Assembly (NCBI RefSeq): GCF_018446385.1
Contig: NC_055989.1
Span: forward strand, 132,025,004 to 132,089,003
Source of the DNA: Zingiber officinale
Lineage: Eukaryota > Streptophyta > Magnoliopsida > Zingiberales > Zingiberaceae
Direction of reading: 5' to 3'
Length of the DNA stretch: 64,000 nt
Shown here piece by piece: positions 44,690 through 56,642 of this stretch; the stretch's first letter is position 1; the number at the start of each line of letters is the position of its first letter. Position numbers and translations under genes: made by a program. Below the pieces are notes generated by a model. The model was not told the DNA's origin. It was given only the letters and a program-made list of their open reading frames with translations, and searched no databases.

Positions 44690-45430
44690 TACTTGCATTG
44701 AGCTCCCCAACAGTTATTGAATAGTCTTTCACCTAATTTAGTATTACAATAGTTTCCTGAGACTGTAGTAAGTGGTAGGAAATCATTACAAAAAGATTTA
44801 ATCCAGTTTCAACTAAATAGTTGAAGTTGTTCTAAATCTCTCATAGCTTCTTTCTATCTTAGATCTAATCCTATATTGACATCTCTGGCTATTAGAAGTT
44901 TATGTATGTTATAGTAGAAGTTTAGAATATTATTTCCCCGGGTTGCTATACGAGCTATTTCTTCTAAAAATTTTAGCTTATAGGCTTTCCATGTAGCTCT
45001 AGCTACATCACGTATGTAATTTTCTCCTATACGCATCATAGCTTCGCTAGTTTCTATGTCAAGTTTATGATTATCTTGATAATATCTTCGAACTGAGACA
45101 ATCTATTATTCTAAATAAGTATCATACATCTGAGGCTCTTCACACTCAGCTATGTTTAGTAGGACTGAGTTTTTTTTTTAAATAAGTAATTTTGGGTGAC
45201 CTTCTTTTCCCTATAGTTCAAAGTAAAGAATTGTTAAATTTGTATATGAAGTTATTTCTGTCCTTGATGGATGGCCATGTCCATAATATATAGTTCTCAT
45301 AGAACTTTCTCGATACTAGATTATTGATGGTCTAGAGGTAGCAAAGGTCGTGGTAGATTCTATTGGATTCATAAGATTAATCTCATTGGATTATTTTTAA
45401 CAATTATTATTTTTTTTTGTCAAAGTATAA
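44690..45430 (-). pseudogene. Endogenous pararetrovirus relic: capsid core
   Basis: On the minus strand the frame reads RIGENYIRDVARATWKAYKL, NILNFYYNIHKLL, a stop, KEAMRDLEQLQL, NWIKSFCNDF, SGNYCNTKLGERLFN. This pattern (IGENYIRG..WKAY, FxNxIHxLLxG, NLEQLQL..W, SGNYFxxxLGxKLFxKLPG) is characteristic of caulimovirid coat proteins. Upstream codons (AECEEPQMYDTYLE) continue the frame for about 100 residues with two stops. It is a dead, old integration. Confidence 0.65.
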
Positions 45431-45457
45431 TTCCTAGTTAGGGTCAAGTTTTTATTA

Positions 45458-46190
45458 TTATTTGTCAAAGTTTTCTAGTTCTATTAGTTCCTCTAGGGTT
45501 ATATGAGTTGTTATTTCTACATGTATATAAACGTACCAACAAGCGACAAGCGACAAGAGACAAGCTGATCTGTTGCACGGGCGCTCACATGAAGCCAACC
45601 GAAGGATGAGATTCTTCGAAACTTTATAGGTATCTACTATAAATGCCCACAGTGCATTTTGAGGAAAGGAGTTGAGAGTGTACCTTATCATATCACGGTT
45701 CTCAAGTTGATGCCCGATTAGGTAAAAATCATTCAAGATGTTCTTTATTCTGGCATGGAGCTGACTTGCAGTTTCACCATTCTATATTTTAATATTAAAT
45801 AAACTGTTCAAAAGTAAGTCTCTCTTGGTTACGTTTGAATCAGTTGTGCCCTCGTGTAATTCGACCAGCTTGTCATATAAGTCCTTCACATTCTCATGCG
45901 GACCGACGCGATTTAGTTCTTCTTTCGTTAAACCACACTAAAATGTATTCAGTTCCTTTGAGTCAATCTGGGACTTCTTCTTGTCTTTTCGATTCCATCT
46001 GGGTCGAGAGGTATTTTATGGGTCAAGAGGTGTTTTAGTTACTTTGTCTACTAGTACCTTGTTTCCTCGTTGGATGGTGAACCATTGATCGATAATAGTC
46101 TTCAGGTATACCTTCATTCTTCTCTTCTAGTAGGGAAGTCATCCCCACTGAAGAGTGGAGGGCGAGCAATGTTTTAACCTTTGCTTTGGG
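45458..46190 (-). pseudogene. Copia gag remnant
   Basis: Minus-strand pieces RPPLFSGDDF (about 46160) and HQLENRDMIRYTLNSFPQNALWAF (split by frame shifts, 45715-45620) are homologous to gag of the complete Copia element. Stops and shifts separate them. The zinc knuckle is missing. Confidence 0.65.
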
Positions 46191-46487
46191 CCATTAACGA
46201 TTGAACCTTGCACACACAAAAATAAACTAACAAAAAAATCTCAAGACTAGGTCTTCGATTAGTAGTGTGGGAGAGATGAGCACAAAAAGAAACTTGATTA
46301 GTGTTGCACCAATTCAAAGTATTTTACAACAAAAAAAAATTATCCAAAAGAGGTAATTGGACCAATTTAAACTAGGTCGAAAATCTTAAAACTAAAAGAG
46401 ATTTAAAAAAGAAAGAAAACAAGAGACCTTCCCTTGCTCGATTGGTGGTTGCACCAATTCAAAGCATAATCTTGCTCTGATACAATT

Positions 46488-47649
46488 TGTTGGATCATGA
46501 GCACGTGAGAGTGGGATGAATTACGTGATTTTAAAATCATTCTTTTCTTTTAAAACACCAAGTTTGCGGCGGAGATAAAGTTAAGGAGAAGGAAGGGGGA
46601 AAGAAAGAGACAAGCGCTAATACAAGTAATTTTTTTACTTGGTTCAGAGGTTTCGATGACTCCTACTCTAAGGTCTGTACTCGTTGAATGCTTTTGTTGA
46701 GAAATCCACTAATAAGCAAAACTTGATTATCGATTGTTGGAGGAGCGTTACAGCTTCATAGGAGCTTTTTCGGAGTAGTGCGCAAGAACAAAAATCGGAG
46801 TACTTGATGTGTTAAAGCTGATAGTTGAAGGCTCCTTTTATAGCCCCATCCAGGGGCCTGGATCCCCTCCTGGACGCCTGGACTATACTGATATGGGTAG
46901 CTCTCATCGAAACTTCATTCTCAAAGTTTATCCACCTTTGACTGCCCGGATCTCCTCTTGGCACTTGGACCGCTGACGTGGGTCAACTAATAGTTGCTTT
47001 CCAACTCAACATGAAGATGAAATTTCCCTTGTTCGGGCGCCTAGAGCAACTCCGGGCCCTCGAACCAGATGCCTGGCCAGACATCGTCCCGGGGGTGCTC
47101 CCTCTACAAAGCTTGCCTAGGCGCCTGGAGCAACTCCGAGCGCCTAGATCAACTTTTTCCAGATTCTTCTTTTTATAAAATAGAATTAGTCCAGATAATA
47201 ATATATGAAGCAAAAATAATATCTTGACAACCTTTAAACTATCCAGTCCTGACTTTGAGTTTCGGTGAAACTCTTGGTCGGACTAACGCCTATAATTCCT
47301 CAACGTGGGAATGTGTCCTCACTAGATCTCTCCTCTAGTTTCTTATCTCTTCTTATTAATCACAAACTTCTTTGATGTCAGGTCCCTTGATCCACCAGGA
47401 CTTCCTACTAGATCTCAACCAATCTGGACTTTAGCTAGTTGTCAGCACAATTGGAATTCGTTCTTCCATATCTCAATCAATTTGGACTTCGTGTCAGTTA
47501 TCAACCTAGTTGGACTTCAGTCTAGTGTTTTTGTCCTCTAGACCCATCAAGTCCTGCACACTTAGTAAAAGGTTAGATAAACAACACATCTAACTTTAAC
47601 CTATTTGTCATACATCAAAACTTGATTATTAGTGCAATCTACACTAACA
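46488..47649 (-). repeat. LTR of the truncated Copia element (1162 bp)
   Basis: TG...CA ends on the minus strand, directly followed by a primer-binding site. It carries GGCGCC and GCGCCTAG phrases (47037-47150) like the U3 region of the complete Copia LTRs. Confidence 0.7.
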
Positions 47650-48709
47650 CCTCATTCGGTGTGAGGGCCTATCCTTGACATAGTTGAGTTGTTCTGCATA
47701 TGTCACCCATCTGCTACTTGTTGATGTTGTACTAAGCTCGGGAAACTATCCTCCTGTGACAAAGAAATGGTAGCGAGTCATCCTGACTCTTCCATCTCTG
47801 CATTTTAGATTCAGGCAAAGTTCAAAATGGGAGAGATGATGTGCTGGCTAGGTGACATCGAGGTGTCTTGGATGTTAACCATGCAAAGAGTCTGAGCTGG
47901 AAGAAGATGATACTAAGTGATCTTAGAGCTAGGGGTTGCAGACCTACTCACACCACAGACAGAGCCAATGGAAATATTAGAGCGACGTTCAATGAGGGGG
48001 GTCCCTAGCGCAAGCACTCTGACTCTAAAGTTAGAATAATAGTCGAGTGGAATGGAGAAGAAGATGAACAGTAGTAATAAATGATGAATTGTGGTAGCAA
48101 GAACTCGTGTACCTGAGCATACTTGGCCAATAAAGAGGACCCCCACTTTTTATACCATCCCTCATAACCTCTTCCATTAATGAGGTGATAAAGAATATCA
48201 TCCTGTCTAAAATTAGGAGAGATAATGCACTGGCTAGGTGGCGTCGAGGTGGCTTGGATGTCCACCGTACGAAGAGTCTGAGCTGGAAGAAGATAACGCT
48301 AAGTGATCCTGGAGCTAGGAGTTGCGGATCTACGCACATCATAAACAGAACCAACAGGAATGTTAGAGCGAGAACCAAGGAGGGGGTCCTTGGTACAGAT
48401 ACTCTGACGCTCAATTCAGAACAATAGCCGAATGGAATGGAGAAGAAGATGAACAATAGTAACAAATGATAAACTATGATAGTGAGACCTCTCATACCTA
48501 GGCATACCCGGCCAATGGAGAGGACCCATTTTAATACCACCCCTCATAACCTCCGCCATTTATGAGACAACAAACAATGTATGGTGTCAGAATATGTCGG
48601 GTAATGGAGTATGTATGACATCCTTCCTATAGGCGGAGGAAGGCTTCATTACATGTATATGTCAGAGTAATGAGATATTCCTTGATAGGTTATTATGATT
48701 CTCGAACAA
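47650..48709. other. LTR-derived DNA with a tandemly duplicated segment
   Basis: Mostly made of the two copies described at 47816-48580. No gene was seen. Confidence 0.4.
47816..48580 (-). repeat. Tandem duplication of an LTR-like segment (2 copies of about 380 bp)
   Basis: The copies at about 47816-48199 and 48200-48580 share GGAGAGAT.ATGC.CTGGCTAGGTG, GAGTCTGAGCTGGAAGAAGAT, GGAATGGAGAAGAAGATGAA and CATCCCTCATAACCTC in the same order. A TATA-like box on the minus strand (GTATAAAAAGTGGG, about 48150) suggests a minus-oriented LTR promoter. Confidence 0.7.
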
Positions 48710-48714
48710 TATTA
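48710..48714. repeat. Target site duplication of the Copia element, left (TATTA)
   Basis: TATTA at 48710-48714 and 58674-58678 flank the element exactly. Confidence 0.85.
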
Positions 48715-49941
48715 TGTTGGTGCGGGAAGCATCCGACGATCGAACTCGTGTTTTGATAATGGCAAAGAATTCAAAGTTAAGATGTTTTGTAATCTAACAA
48801 GTCTACTTGAGAATGTCAGGAAAGTCCTAGCTGCGGTTAGGCAAAAGGGAAAACCCTAGGGGGTGGTAACCCTAGGTCATAGGGGGTGGTAACCCTATGC
48901 GGAAAGTCTTGGTAGGTCGTTGGCTTCAGGCAAAAGTCCTAGGGGGTGGTAACCCTAGGTGGAAAGTCCCGGTGTCGCGAACCAGGTGAAAGTCTGGACT
49001 AGCCGGGAAGCGGATGTCCAGCAGAAAGTCCGGAAGCATCGAGTGCTGAGCAAAAGTCCAGTCGATCTGGAGGATCGCACTGGCAACAGGTAAATCTCCT
49101 GAGTGGAGTAGGTGAGGATGCGTTCCCTGTAGAGGGAACAGTAGGCGTCGGGTCGACCTAGGGTTTCCAGTAGGAAACCCGAAGTCAGGCTCGGATAGTC
49201 CGGAGACTATCAATATCACTTCTATTATGCGTTATGTGCTAACTTTGTGTTGCAGGGTATATTTGGGATTAATGTATCTTGCAGGGACCAAAGTGCAAAG
49301 GTTAACCTCGGATGAACAGTGTCCGAGGGGCCTCCATGGAGCTTGGAGGCGCCTCGGGTGCAAAGCGAAAGCTCATCGAAGGCGCCTGAAGGGGTTTAAG
49401 GCGCCTTGGAAGGCGCCTTGAGCAGGGTTTGAGGCGCCTTAAGCAGATGAAGTTCGACCAGATCAAGTTTGATCCGTGTGGAAGAATCGGCAGCATGGAG
49501 GCGCCTTGAACAGCCTTCAAGGCGCCTTGAACACCCTTTATAAGGGGGTTTCGACCAGCACTTCAGAATATCAAGTCTTAAGTGATTCAAGTGCTACGTG
49601 CTGCTCCAAACGACGTTCCGAAGTGCTGCTACTTGTGCCCGACGACCAGGAGCTCCGAATCTTCATTTCTTTGTCGTTGGTATAATTATTTACTGTCGTT
49701 CATTGTACTTCAACTTACAATCTTTTATCGAGCTTATAGTTGTTGCCCACCGGAAACGATCAAGGATCGCGGGCCTTCGAGTAGGAGTCGCCTTAGGCTC
49801 CGAACGAAGTAAACGACCGTGTCTCTGTGTTTGTGTTTATTTACATTTTCCGCTGCGTATTTTACTCCGATAGTTTTACGAATTGAACGAAATAGCCACG
49901 AGCGCTATTCACCCCCCCTCTAGCGCGGTCTCGATCCAACA
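48715..49941 (+). repeat. 5' LTR of the Copia element (1227 bp)
   Basis: TGTTGGTGCGGG...GATCCAACA. TATA-like TTTATAAGGGGG at about 49539 and, before it, at least seven GGCGCC palindromes (49340-49535). Confidence 0.9.
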
Positions 49942-49943
49942 AT

Positions 49944-49955
49944 TGGTATCAGAGC
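49944..49955 (+). other. Primer-binding site for initiator tRNA-Met
   Basis: TGGTATCAGAGC lies two bases after the 5' LTR and matches the 3' end of plant initiator tRNA-Met. Confidence 0.85.
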
Positions 49956-50191
49956 GGGGTCGTCTTGAATCAGTGCAACCACTATTCGAGACAATTTTTT
50001 TGTGGTTTTGTTCGGAGTCGATTAGAATTTAGCCTCATAGCTATATTCTAATTTCTTTTCACGAATCGATTTTCTGCTCAAAGTTGGTCAATACCACTTG
50101 AGCCTGTTATTCTTTTTTCCTTCCTCCCGCACTACTAATCCAAGACTTAGTCTTGGAATAGATCTTGTTGTTTCTGTTTTCGTAGATCTAA

Positions 50192-51836
50192 ATGGCCCAA
50201 CAAGAAGGATATAACACCGTTCGTCCCCCACTATTTTCCGGAGAGGACTTCGGATATTGGAAGGGGCGAATGGAGATATATCTGAAGATCCAGTTCGACA
50301 CCTGGATGATCGTCAACTGGTACCGACGGTAAGCCTACATCCTGTGAAAATTGGAAGCCAGCATTTATCAAAAAGGTGGAAGCCGACGCCAAAGCCACCT
50401 GCACCATCCAATGCGGTCTTACCAAAGAAGAGCTCAACAGAGTCGGTCCATTCTCCTCCGCAAAGGAACTATGGGAGAAACTGATCGAACTTCACGAAGG
50501 CACCTTGGAAACCAAGGTAAGTAAGCGTGATTTGTTACTAAATAAACTGTACAATTTGAAAATGCAGGAAGGCGAGACGGCAAGTTCTTTGCACGCCCGA
50601 ATTCAAGATATCCTGAATTCTCTACATGGAATCGGGCAGAAGGTAGAAAACAGAGACAAAATAAGGTATGCCCTTAACTCATTCCCTAGGAGTACACTAT
50701 GGGCATCAATGGTAGATGCCTATAAAGTCTCTAAGGATTTGTCCTCCTTAAAATTAGACGAATTATTTAGTGAGTTTGAACTCCATGAACAAACTAATGC
50801 ACAGCCATCCGAGAAAGGGATTGCTTTGGTTGCAAGAACGAGTCGAACACGGGAATCAAGAGGACGGCGAAAAGTTGAATCGGAATCAGAAGACGAACCC
50901 GATTCAGAAGATTCAGAAGATGAACTGGCCAGCGAATTTGTGAATCTTGTAAAGAAACTCTACAAGAAGAAGAAGGGCTTCAACAAGAAAGATCTGAAGA
51001 AGGCAGTTCAATCCAAGGAGGCTCAACAGAACTCAAAGACAAAGTTCGAAGTCACTTGCTACGGGTGCAACCAAAAGGGGCATATAAAAGCCAACTGCCC
51101 AAATCAAAAGGAAGCCAAGAAGCAAAGAAGAAGGAAAGTCCTAAAGGCAACCTGGGACGAATCCTCTTCGGAGGACGAAGACGACGAACTCGACCAAACG
51201 AGTCTACTCGCATTGATGGCCCGGGACCAGATCAGCGAATCCGAGAGCAAGTCAGAAGCCGACTCCGAGCAAAGCCACGGATCCGCATCCGTTTCCGAAG
51301 GGCCAGACTCCGCTGTAAGTATTCCTAGGCTTAATAATTTAGTCAATTATTTACTTCGCAAATTAGCCAAGTCAAATTTGAAAATTAAGTCACTTTTAAA
51401 AGAAATAACCATTCTTAAAGGAGTAACTAACTCAAAATCTTTAATTGAAGATTCAACTCAAGTACAACAACTTGAGAAAGAAAATTCAAATCTGAAAAAT
51501 CAGTTAAATGATTTAAAAATTACTTTAGAAAAGTTCTCTCTGAGATCCAAGAATTTGGATCTAATTCTTGGAACACAAAGAGCCGTCTACAATAGAACTG
51601 GACTAGGATATAAAAGTAAAAAGAAATATAAATCCTATTTATCCTTAATAAACAAACAAAGTAGTAAATCAGTCCAAGCATGGGTCCCCAAGTCCAAATT
51701 GATCAATCAAATTGGACTTGGCCAATACTGGATTTCGAAGGATCAAATATACTACCTCGACAGATCATATCGAGGCCGTGATCCAGGGAAAGCTAAAATG
51801 AAAACGATCAAAATTCAAAATTCGAAATTAAATTAA
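50192..51836 (+). pseudogene. Copia gag (capsid and zinc knuckle), one frame shift
   Basis: ATG at 50192 opens MAQQEGYNTVRPPLFSGEDF, followed by GYWKGRMEIYL. The frame shifts at about 50310-50330 and stops at 50332. From about 50334 the +1 frame continues with SCENWKPAFIKKVEADA, the capsid helices (LWEKLIELHEGT, LLLNKLYNLKMQEGE, LNSFPRSTLWASMVD), an acidic region, and the knuckle CYGCNQKGHIKANC (about 51057-51100). A coiled-coil-like region (LRKLAKSNLKIKSLLKEIT, LEKENSNLKNQLNDL) follows, then a stop at 51834-51836. Apart from the single shift the frame is open for 500 codons. The gag packages element RNA into cytoplasmic particles. Confidence 0.85.
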
Positions 51837-51837
51837 A

Positions 51838-52165
51838 AATCTAAAATTAAATCAGATTCAAAACTTATTCGAAATTAAATTAAAATTCGAAATTAAATTA
51901 AAAATCTAAAATTCAAAATCAAATTCAAAATTCAAAATTCGAAATTAAATTAAAAATCTAAAATTATCAGATTCAAAACTTATTAGAAATTAAATTAAAA
52001 TTCGAAATTAAATTAAAATTCGAAATTAAATTAAAAATCTAAAATTATCAGATTCAAAACTTATTTGAAATTAAATTAAAATTCGAAATTAAATTAAAAA
52101 TCTAAAATTAAATTCAAAATTTGAAATTAAATTAAAATTAAAAATCAGATTCAAAATTCAACAAG
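51838..52165 (+). repeat. AT-rich tandem repeat, first block (AAATTAAATTAAAATTCG)
   Basis: Units of 15-40 bp built from AAATTAAATTAAAATTCG and AAATCTAAAATT recur many times directly after the gag stop. Confidence 0.8.
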
Positions 52166-52734
52166 TTGAAATTATAAAAAGTAGATGGAGGATTCAAACT
52201 AGCTGGCACCTCCAACTGAACTACCCGACAGGGTAACTGAACCTAACTTACCCGGAATGGGTAAAACAAGAATAGATTACCCGGCAGGGCAATTAAGATT
52301 AGATTAAAAATGGGATAAGTTTAACTTGAACCACAGTACTGGTGAAGTTTTTGGATGATAGTACGTTAGGGAAGCTTGGGCATCGCATGTCAAGGAAGAT
52401 ATGGCTTCGACCTGGTGCATTTGGCCAAGTGGAACTGACCGAAGCTACCCTTAAATGGATCCTAACTAGTTAGACCAAGTTTTAGTATTAAGTTCAATGG
52501 GTAGGACTATTTGGAAAACCTCGAAGACATGGTTACTTTAATGAGCTCCTTGTGACTCACCATAGCCCAGAAGTTTATCCAAAGAATGCTTACTTGTTGA
52601 ACCCAAAGCTAAACCTGAATCTAACACAAAGTTAAAACCAGACCCTTGAACTCAAAAATAAATCATCTCACATCAATTATAGGATTCCCTGATTGACAAT
52701 TTAGATCAGGTGAGATGACTAAGAAATAAAATTA

Positions 52735-53540
52735 TTTAAAAATCTTTTCAAAATCTTTTAAAATCTTTTCAAAATTATTTTCAAAATTACTTTAAAAATC
52801 TTTTCAAAATTAATTTCAAAATTACTTTAAAATATTTTCAAAATTAATTTCAAAATTACTTTTCAAAAATTAATTTCAAAATTACTTTAAAAACTTTTCA
52901 AAATTAATTTCAAAATTACTTTAAAATCCTTTTCAAAATTATTTTCAAAATTACTTTAAAAATCCTTTTCAAGATTAATTTCAAAATTATTTTAAAATCT
53001 TTTAAAAATTAATTTCAAAATTATTTAAAAATCTTTTCAAAATTAATTTCAAAATCTTTTCAAAATTAAATTCAAAATTATTTAAAAATCTTTTCAAAAT
53101 TATTCAAAATCTTTTCAAAATTAATTTCAAAATTATTTAATCTTTTCAAAATTAATTTCAAAATCTTTTAAAATCTTTTCAAAATTAATTTCAAAATTAT
53201 TTAAAAATCTTTTCAAAATTAATTTAAAAATCTTTTAAAAATCTATACAAAGTTAATTTCAAAATCTTTTAAAATCTTTTCAAAATTAATTTCAAAATTA
53301 TTTAAAAATCTTTTCAAAATTAATTTCAAAATCTTTAAAATCTTTTAAAATCTTTTTAAAATTAATTTCAAAGTGACTTTAAAAATCTTTTCAAAATTAA
53401 TTTCAAATTTACTTTAAAAATCCTTTTCAAAATTAATTTCAAAATTACTTTAAAAACTTTTCAAAATTAATTTCAAAATTATTTAAAAATCTTTTAAAAG
53501 TTAAAATTATTTGAAAAACTTAAAATTCAAAATTATTTGA
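52735..53540 (+). repeat. AT-rich tandem repeat, second block (TTTTCAAAATTAATTTCAAA)
   Basis: More than 25 units of about 30 bp, such as CTTTTCAAAATTAATTTCAA, fill 800 bp of the spacer before pol. A 570-bp stretch between the two blocks is ordinary DNA with ACCCGGCAGGG phrases. Confidence 0.85.
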
Positions 53541-53627
53541 AATCTCAAACTCAATAAACACAGTGTTTGCTTCAATCACGCTATCTCCATTAAAAAGAAA
53601 CCAATTCAACTACTTCATGTGTAGGAA

Positions 53628-56600
53628 TTGGATCAATGGATGTTGGATAGTGGATGCTCCAGACATATGACTGGAGATAAGTTGAAGTTTACCAAACTCA
53701 AGTACAAGAGTCTAGGATCAGTTGCATTCGACAACAACGGTAAACTTAAAGTAATCGGAAAAGGTAATATTGAACTTAGTTCCGATTTCATTATTCGAAA
53801 TGTTTTATTGGTTGAAAATTTTAACTTTAATTTACTAAGTATAAGTCAATTGTGTGACAGCGGATACCTAGTTAATTTCGATAAATCTGGATGTCTAGTT
53901 AAAAATATTGAACATCCAAAAATTAAACTTAAGGGACTTAGAAAAAATAACATCTACACAATTGATTTATCAATTTCCTCAATAAAGTATCTCCTGACAC
54001 AGCAAGAGGAAACCCAACTGTGGCACAGAAGGCTGGGTCACACACACACAAGACTTATTTCAAAAATGAGTCAAAATGGTCTAGTTAGAGGTTTGCCCAA
54101 ATTAAAATTTATTGAAAATTCAATCTGTGATGCATGTCAAAAAGGAAAACAAACCAAGTCAACCCACAAGTCAACTAACCTAGAAAGATCCAACACCATA
54201 CTTGAGCTTCTTCACCTTGATCTATTTGATTCACATGGAGCCAAATCACTAAACAAGAACCAATATTGCTTAGTAATAATTGATGACTACTCTAGGTACA
54301 CTTGGGTGAAATTTCTAAAAATAAAAGATGAAACCTATGAAATATTTAGTAATTTTTGCAACTTAACGGAAAATGAAAAAGATACTAAAATTAAAAGAAT
54401 ATGAAGTGATCACGGAGGGGAATTTGAAAATCATAAGTTCACCCAATTTTGTAAAATAAATGGATACCAACATGAATTTTCATGTCCTAGAACCCCCCAA
54501 CAAAATGGCCTAGTGGAACGTAAAAATAGAACTTTACAAGAAGCAGCTAGAACTATGTTAAATGAATATCACTTAAATCATCAATTTTGGGCTGAAGCAA
54601 TAAATACTACAAATTACATTCAAAACAGAATTTTAATTAATAAATTTCATAATAAAACAGCATATGAACTTTACTATAATAAAATTCCCAATCTAAACTA
54701 TCTAAAAGTATTTGGATGTAAAGTTCACATTTTAAATACTAAAGATTACTTAGGAAAATTTACACCCAAATCTAACCAAGGAATATTCTTAGGATACTCC
54801 TCAACCAGTAGAGCCTTTAGAGTATTTAATCAAAATACCTTGAAAGTTGAAGAAACAACTAATGTAATATTTGATGAAGAAAACAATTTACCTAATATAA
54901 ATGAAAATATTGACACTAATCCTAGAGCAGCAGACGATGATGAAATCCAACCTAATCTTAATGAGTCAGAAGAACCAGTTTCTGACTCACAAATAAGACC
55001 AACTAGAATAAGCTCCTCTCACCCACCTGACCAAATTTTGGGTAATCCAAACCTAGGAGTCAGAACTAGATCGTCCTATAGAAACCTTAGTCAGATTGCT
55101 CTAATTTCTAAAATTGAACCTAAAACTATAGAAGAAGCCCTGCCTGATCCAGACTGGATCATTGCGATGCAGGAAGAATTAGCCCAATTTGAGAGAAACC
55201 AGGTCTGGGACCTTGTACCTAAACCCATAGATAAATCAATAATAGACACTAAATGGGTTTTTAGGAACAAGTTGGATGATCACGGTGATATAGTAAGAAA
55301 CAAAGCAAGGTTAGTAGCCAAAGGGTTTAGTCAAGTCGAAGGCTTAGACTATGATGAAACTTATGCTCCAGTAGCTAGACTCGAGTCCATTAGGATGTTA
55401 TTAGCCTATGCAGCCAATAAAGGATTCAAATTGTACCAAATGGACGTTAAGTCAGCCTTTTTAAATGGTTTTATCAAGGAAGAGGTCTACGTAAGCCAAC
55501 CTCCAGGGTTTGAAGACATAGACTACCCTAATCACGTATTTAAATTAAAAAAGGCACTATATGGACTAAAACAAGCCCCTAGAGCATGGTATGAAAGATG
55601 ATCTAATTACTTAATATCCAAAGAATTTAACCAAGGACAAATCGATCCTACTTTGTTCGTAAAAACTATAGGAAAAGACATCTTTATAGCCCAAATTTAT
55701 GTTGACGACATAATCTTTGGTTCAACCAATTCAAAATTCTTAAAAGAATTTGTCAAATTAATGGAAAGTGAATTTGAAATGAGTATGGTTGGAGAACTTA
55801 ATTTCTTCCTAGGCTTACAAATTAAACAAACTAAAGATGGAATCTACATTTATCAAACTAAATATGCTAAAGAGTTGATTAAAAAATTCTATATGGAAAA
55901 TTCAAAAATAATAAATACTCCAATGGCAACCAACATAAACATTGACTCTGACCCTGAAGGAAAACCAGTTGACTCAAAATACTATAGAAGCGCCATAGGT
56001 AGCTTACTCTATCTAACTGCAAGTCGACCTGACATATTGTTTGCAGTAGGTATGTGCGCTAGATACCAATCATGCGCAAAAGAGTCACACCTATCTTATG
56101 TCAAAAGAATACTTAGGTATATTAAAGGAACTCTTAATGTAGGACTTTGGTATCCAAGAACTTGCACTTTTGACCTTTATGGATATTCTGATTCAGACTA
56201 TGCCGGGTGCAAGCTAGACAGAAAAAGTACAAGTGGTGGCTGCCAGATTCTAGGTCAGTGCCTAGTAAGTTGGTCAAGCAGAAAGCAACATTGTGTTGCT
56301 CTATCCACTACAGAAGCTGAATACATAGCTCTAGGAGAATGTGCATCTCAATTGTTATGGATGATGCATACACTAAAAGACTATCAACTAGACTATAAAA
56401 ATACTAAAATTTTTATTGATAATATCAACTCAATTAATCTGACCAAAAATCCTATACACCACTCTAGGACCAAACACATAGAGGTAAAACACCACTTTGT
56501 AAGGGATCATGTAGCTAAAGGTGATATTGCACTCAACCACGTTGAGTCCAAATCAAACCTAGCTGACATTTTTACAAAACCCTTACCTGAACTTGAGTTC

Positions 56601-56642
56601 AGTGGACTTAGAAGGCAAATAGGAATGTGTTGGGTAGAATAG
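53628..56642 (+). pseudogene. Copia pol (protease, integrase, reverse transcriptase, RNase H) with two stop codons
   Basis: One frame runs 3015 bp with only two stops, both TGA (54402-54404 and 55599-55601). Order: aspartic protease LDSGCSRHMTG at the start; GAG-pre-integrase zinc finger WHRRLGH...CDACQKGK; integrase with [26 protein letters not shown] and [14 protein letters not shown]; reverse transcriptase with [41 protein letters not shown] and YVDDIIFGST; RNase H with SDSDYAGCKLDRKSTSGG and STTEAEYIAL. It ends with stop 56640-56642. The Copia order (integrase before reverse transcriptase) is clear. The frame begins in mid-protein at 53628; the stretch before it is the AT-rich spacer. The first stop lies where relatives have Arg (KRIRSDHGGEF), the second where they have Leu. 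Confidence 0.9.

Larger units (their letters stand above)
45450..47649 (-). mobile_element. Truncated Copia (SIRE-type) element, minus strand: 5' LTR and part of gag
   Basis: Minus strand, right to left: LTR 47649-46488 (TGTTAGTGTAGATTGC ... CATGATCCAACA), primer-binding site TGTATCAGAGC, then a gag remnant to about 45458. The second LTR and pol are missing; at 45450 it abuts the pararetrovirus relic. The gag parts RPPLFSGDDF and GHQLENRDMIRYTLNSFPQN match the gag of the complete element at 50192-51836. Confidence 0.75.

Noticed and set aside
49302..49590. Frames rich in RRLK/APS inside the Copia LTR
   Set aside because: They come from the GGCGCCTTGAAG minisatellite and lie inside an LTR.
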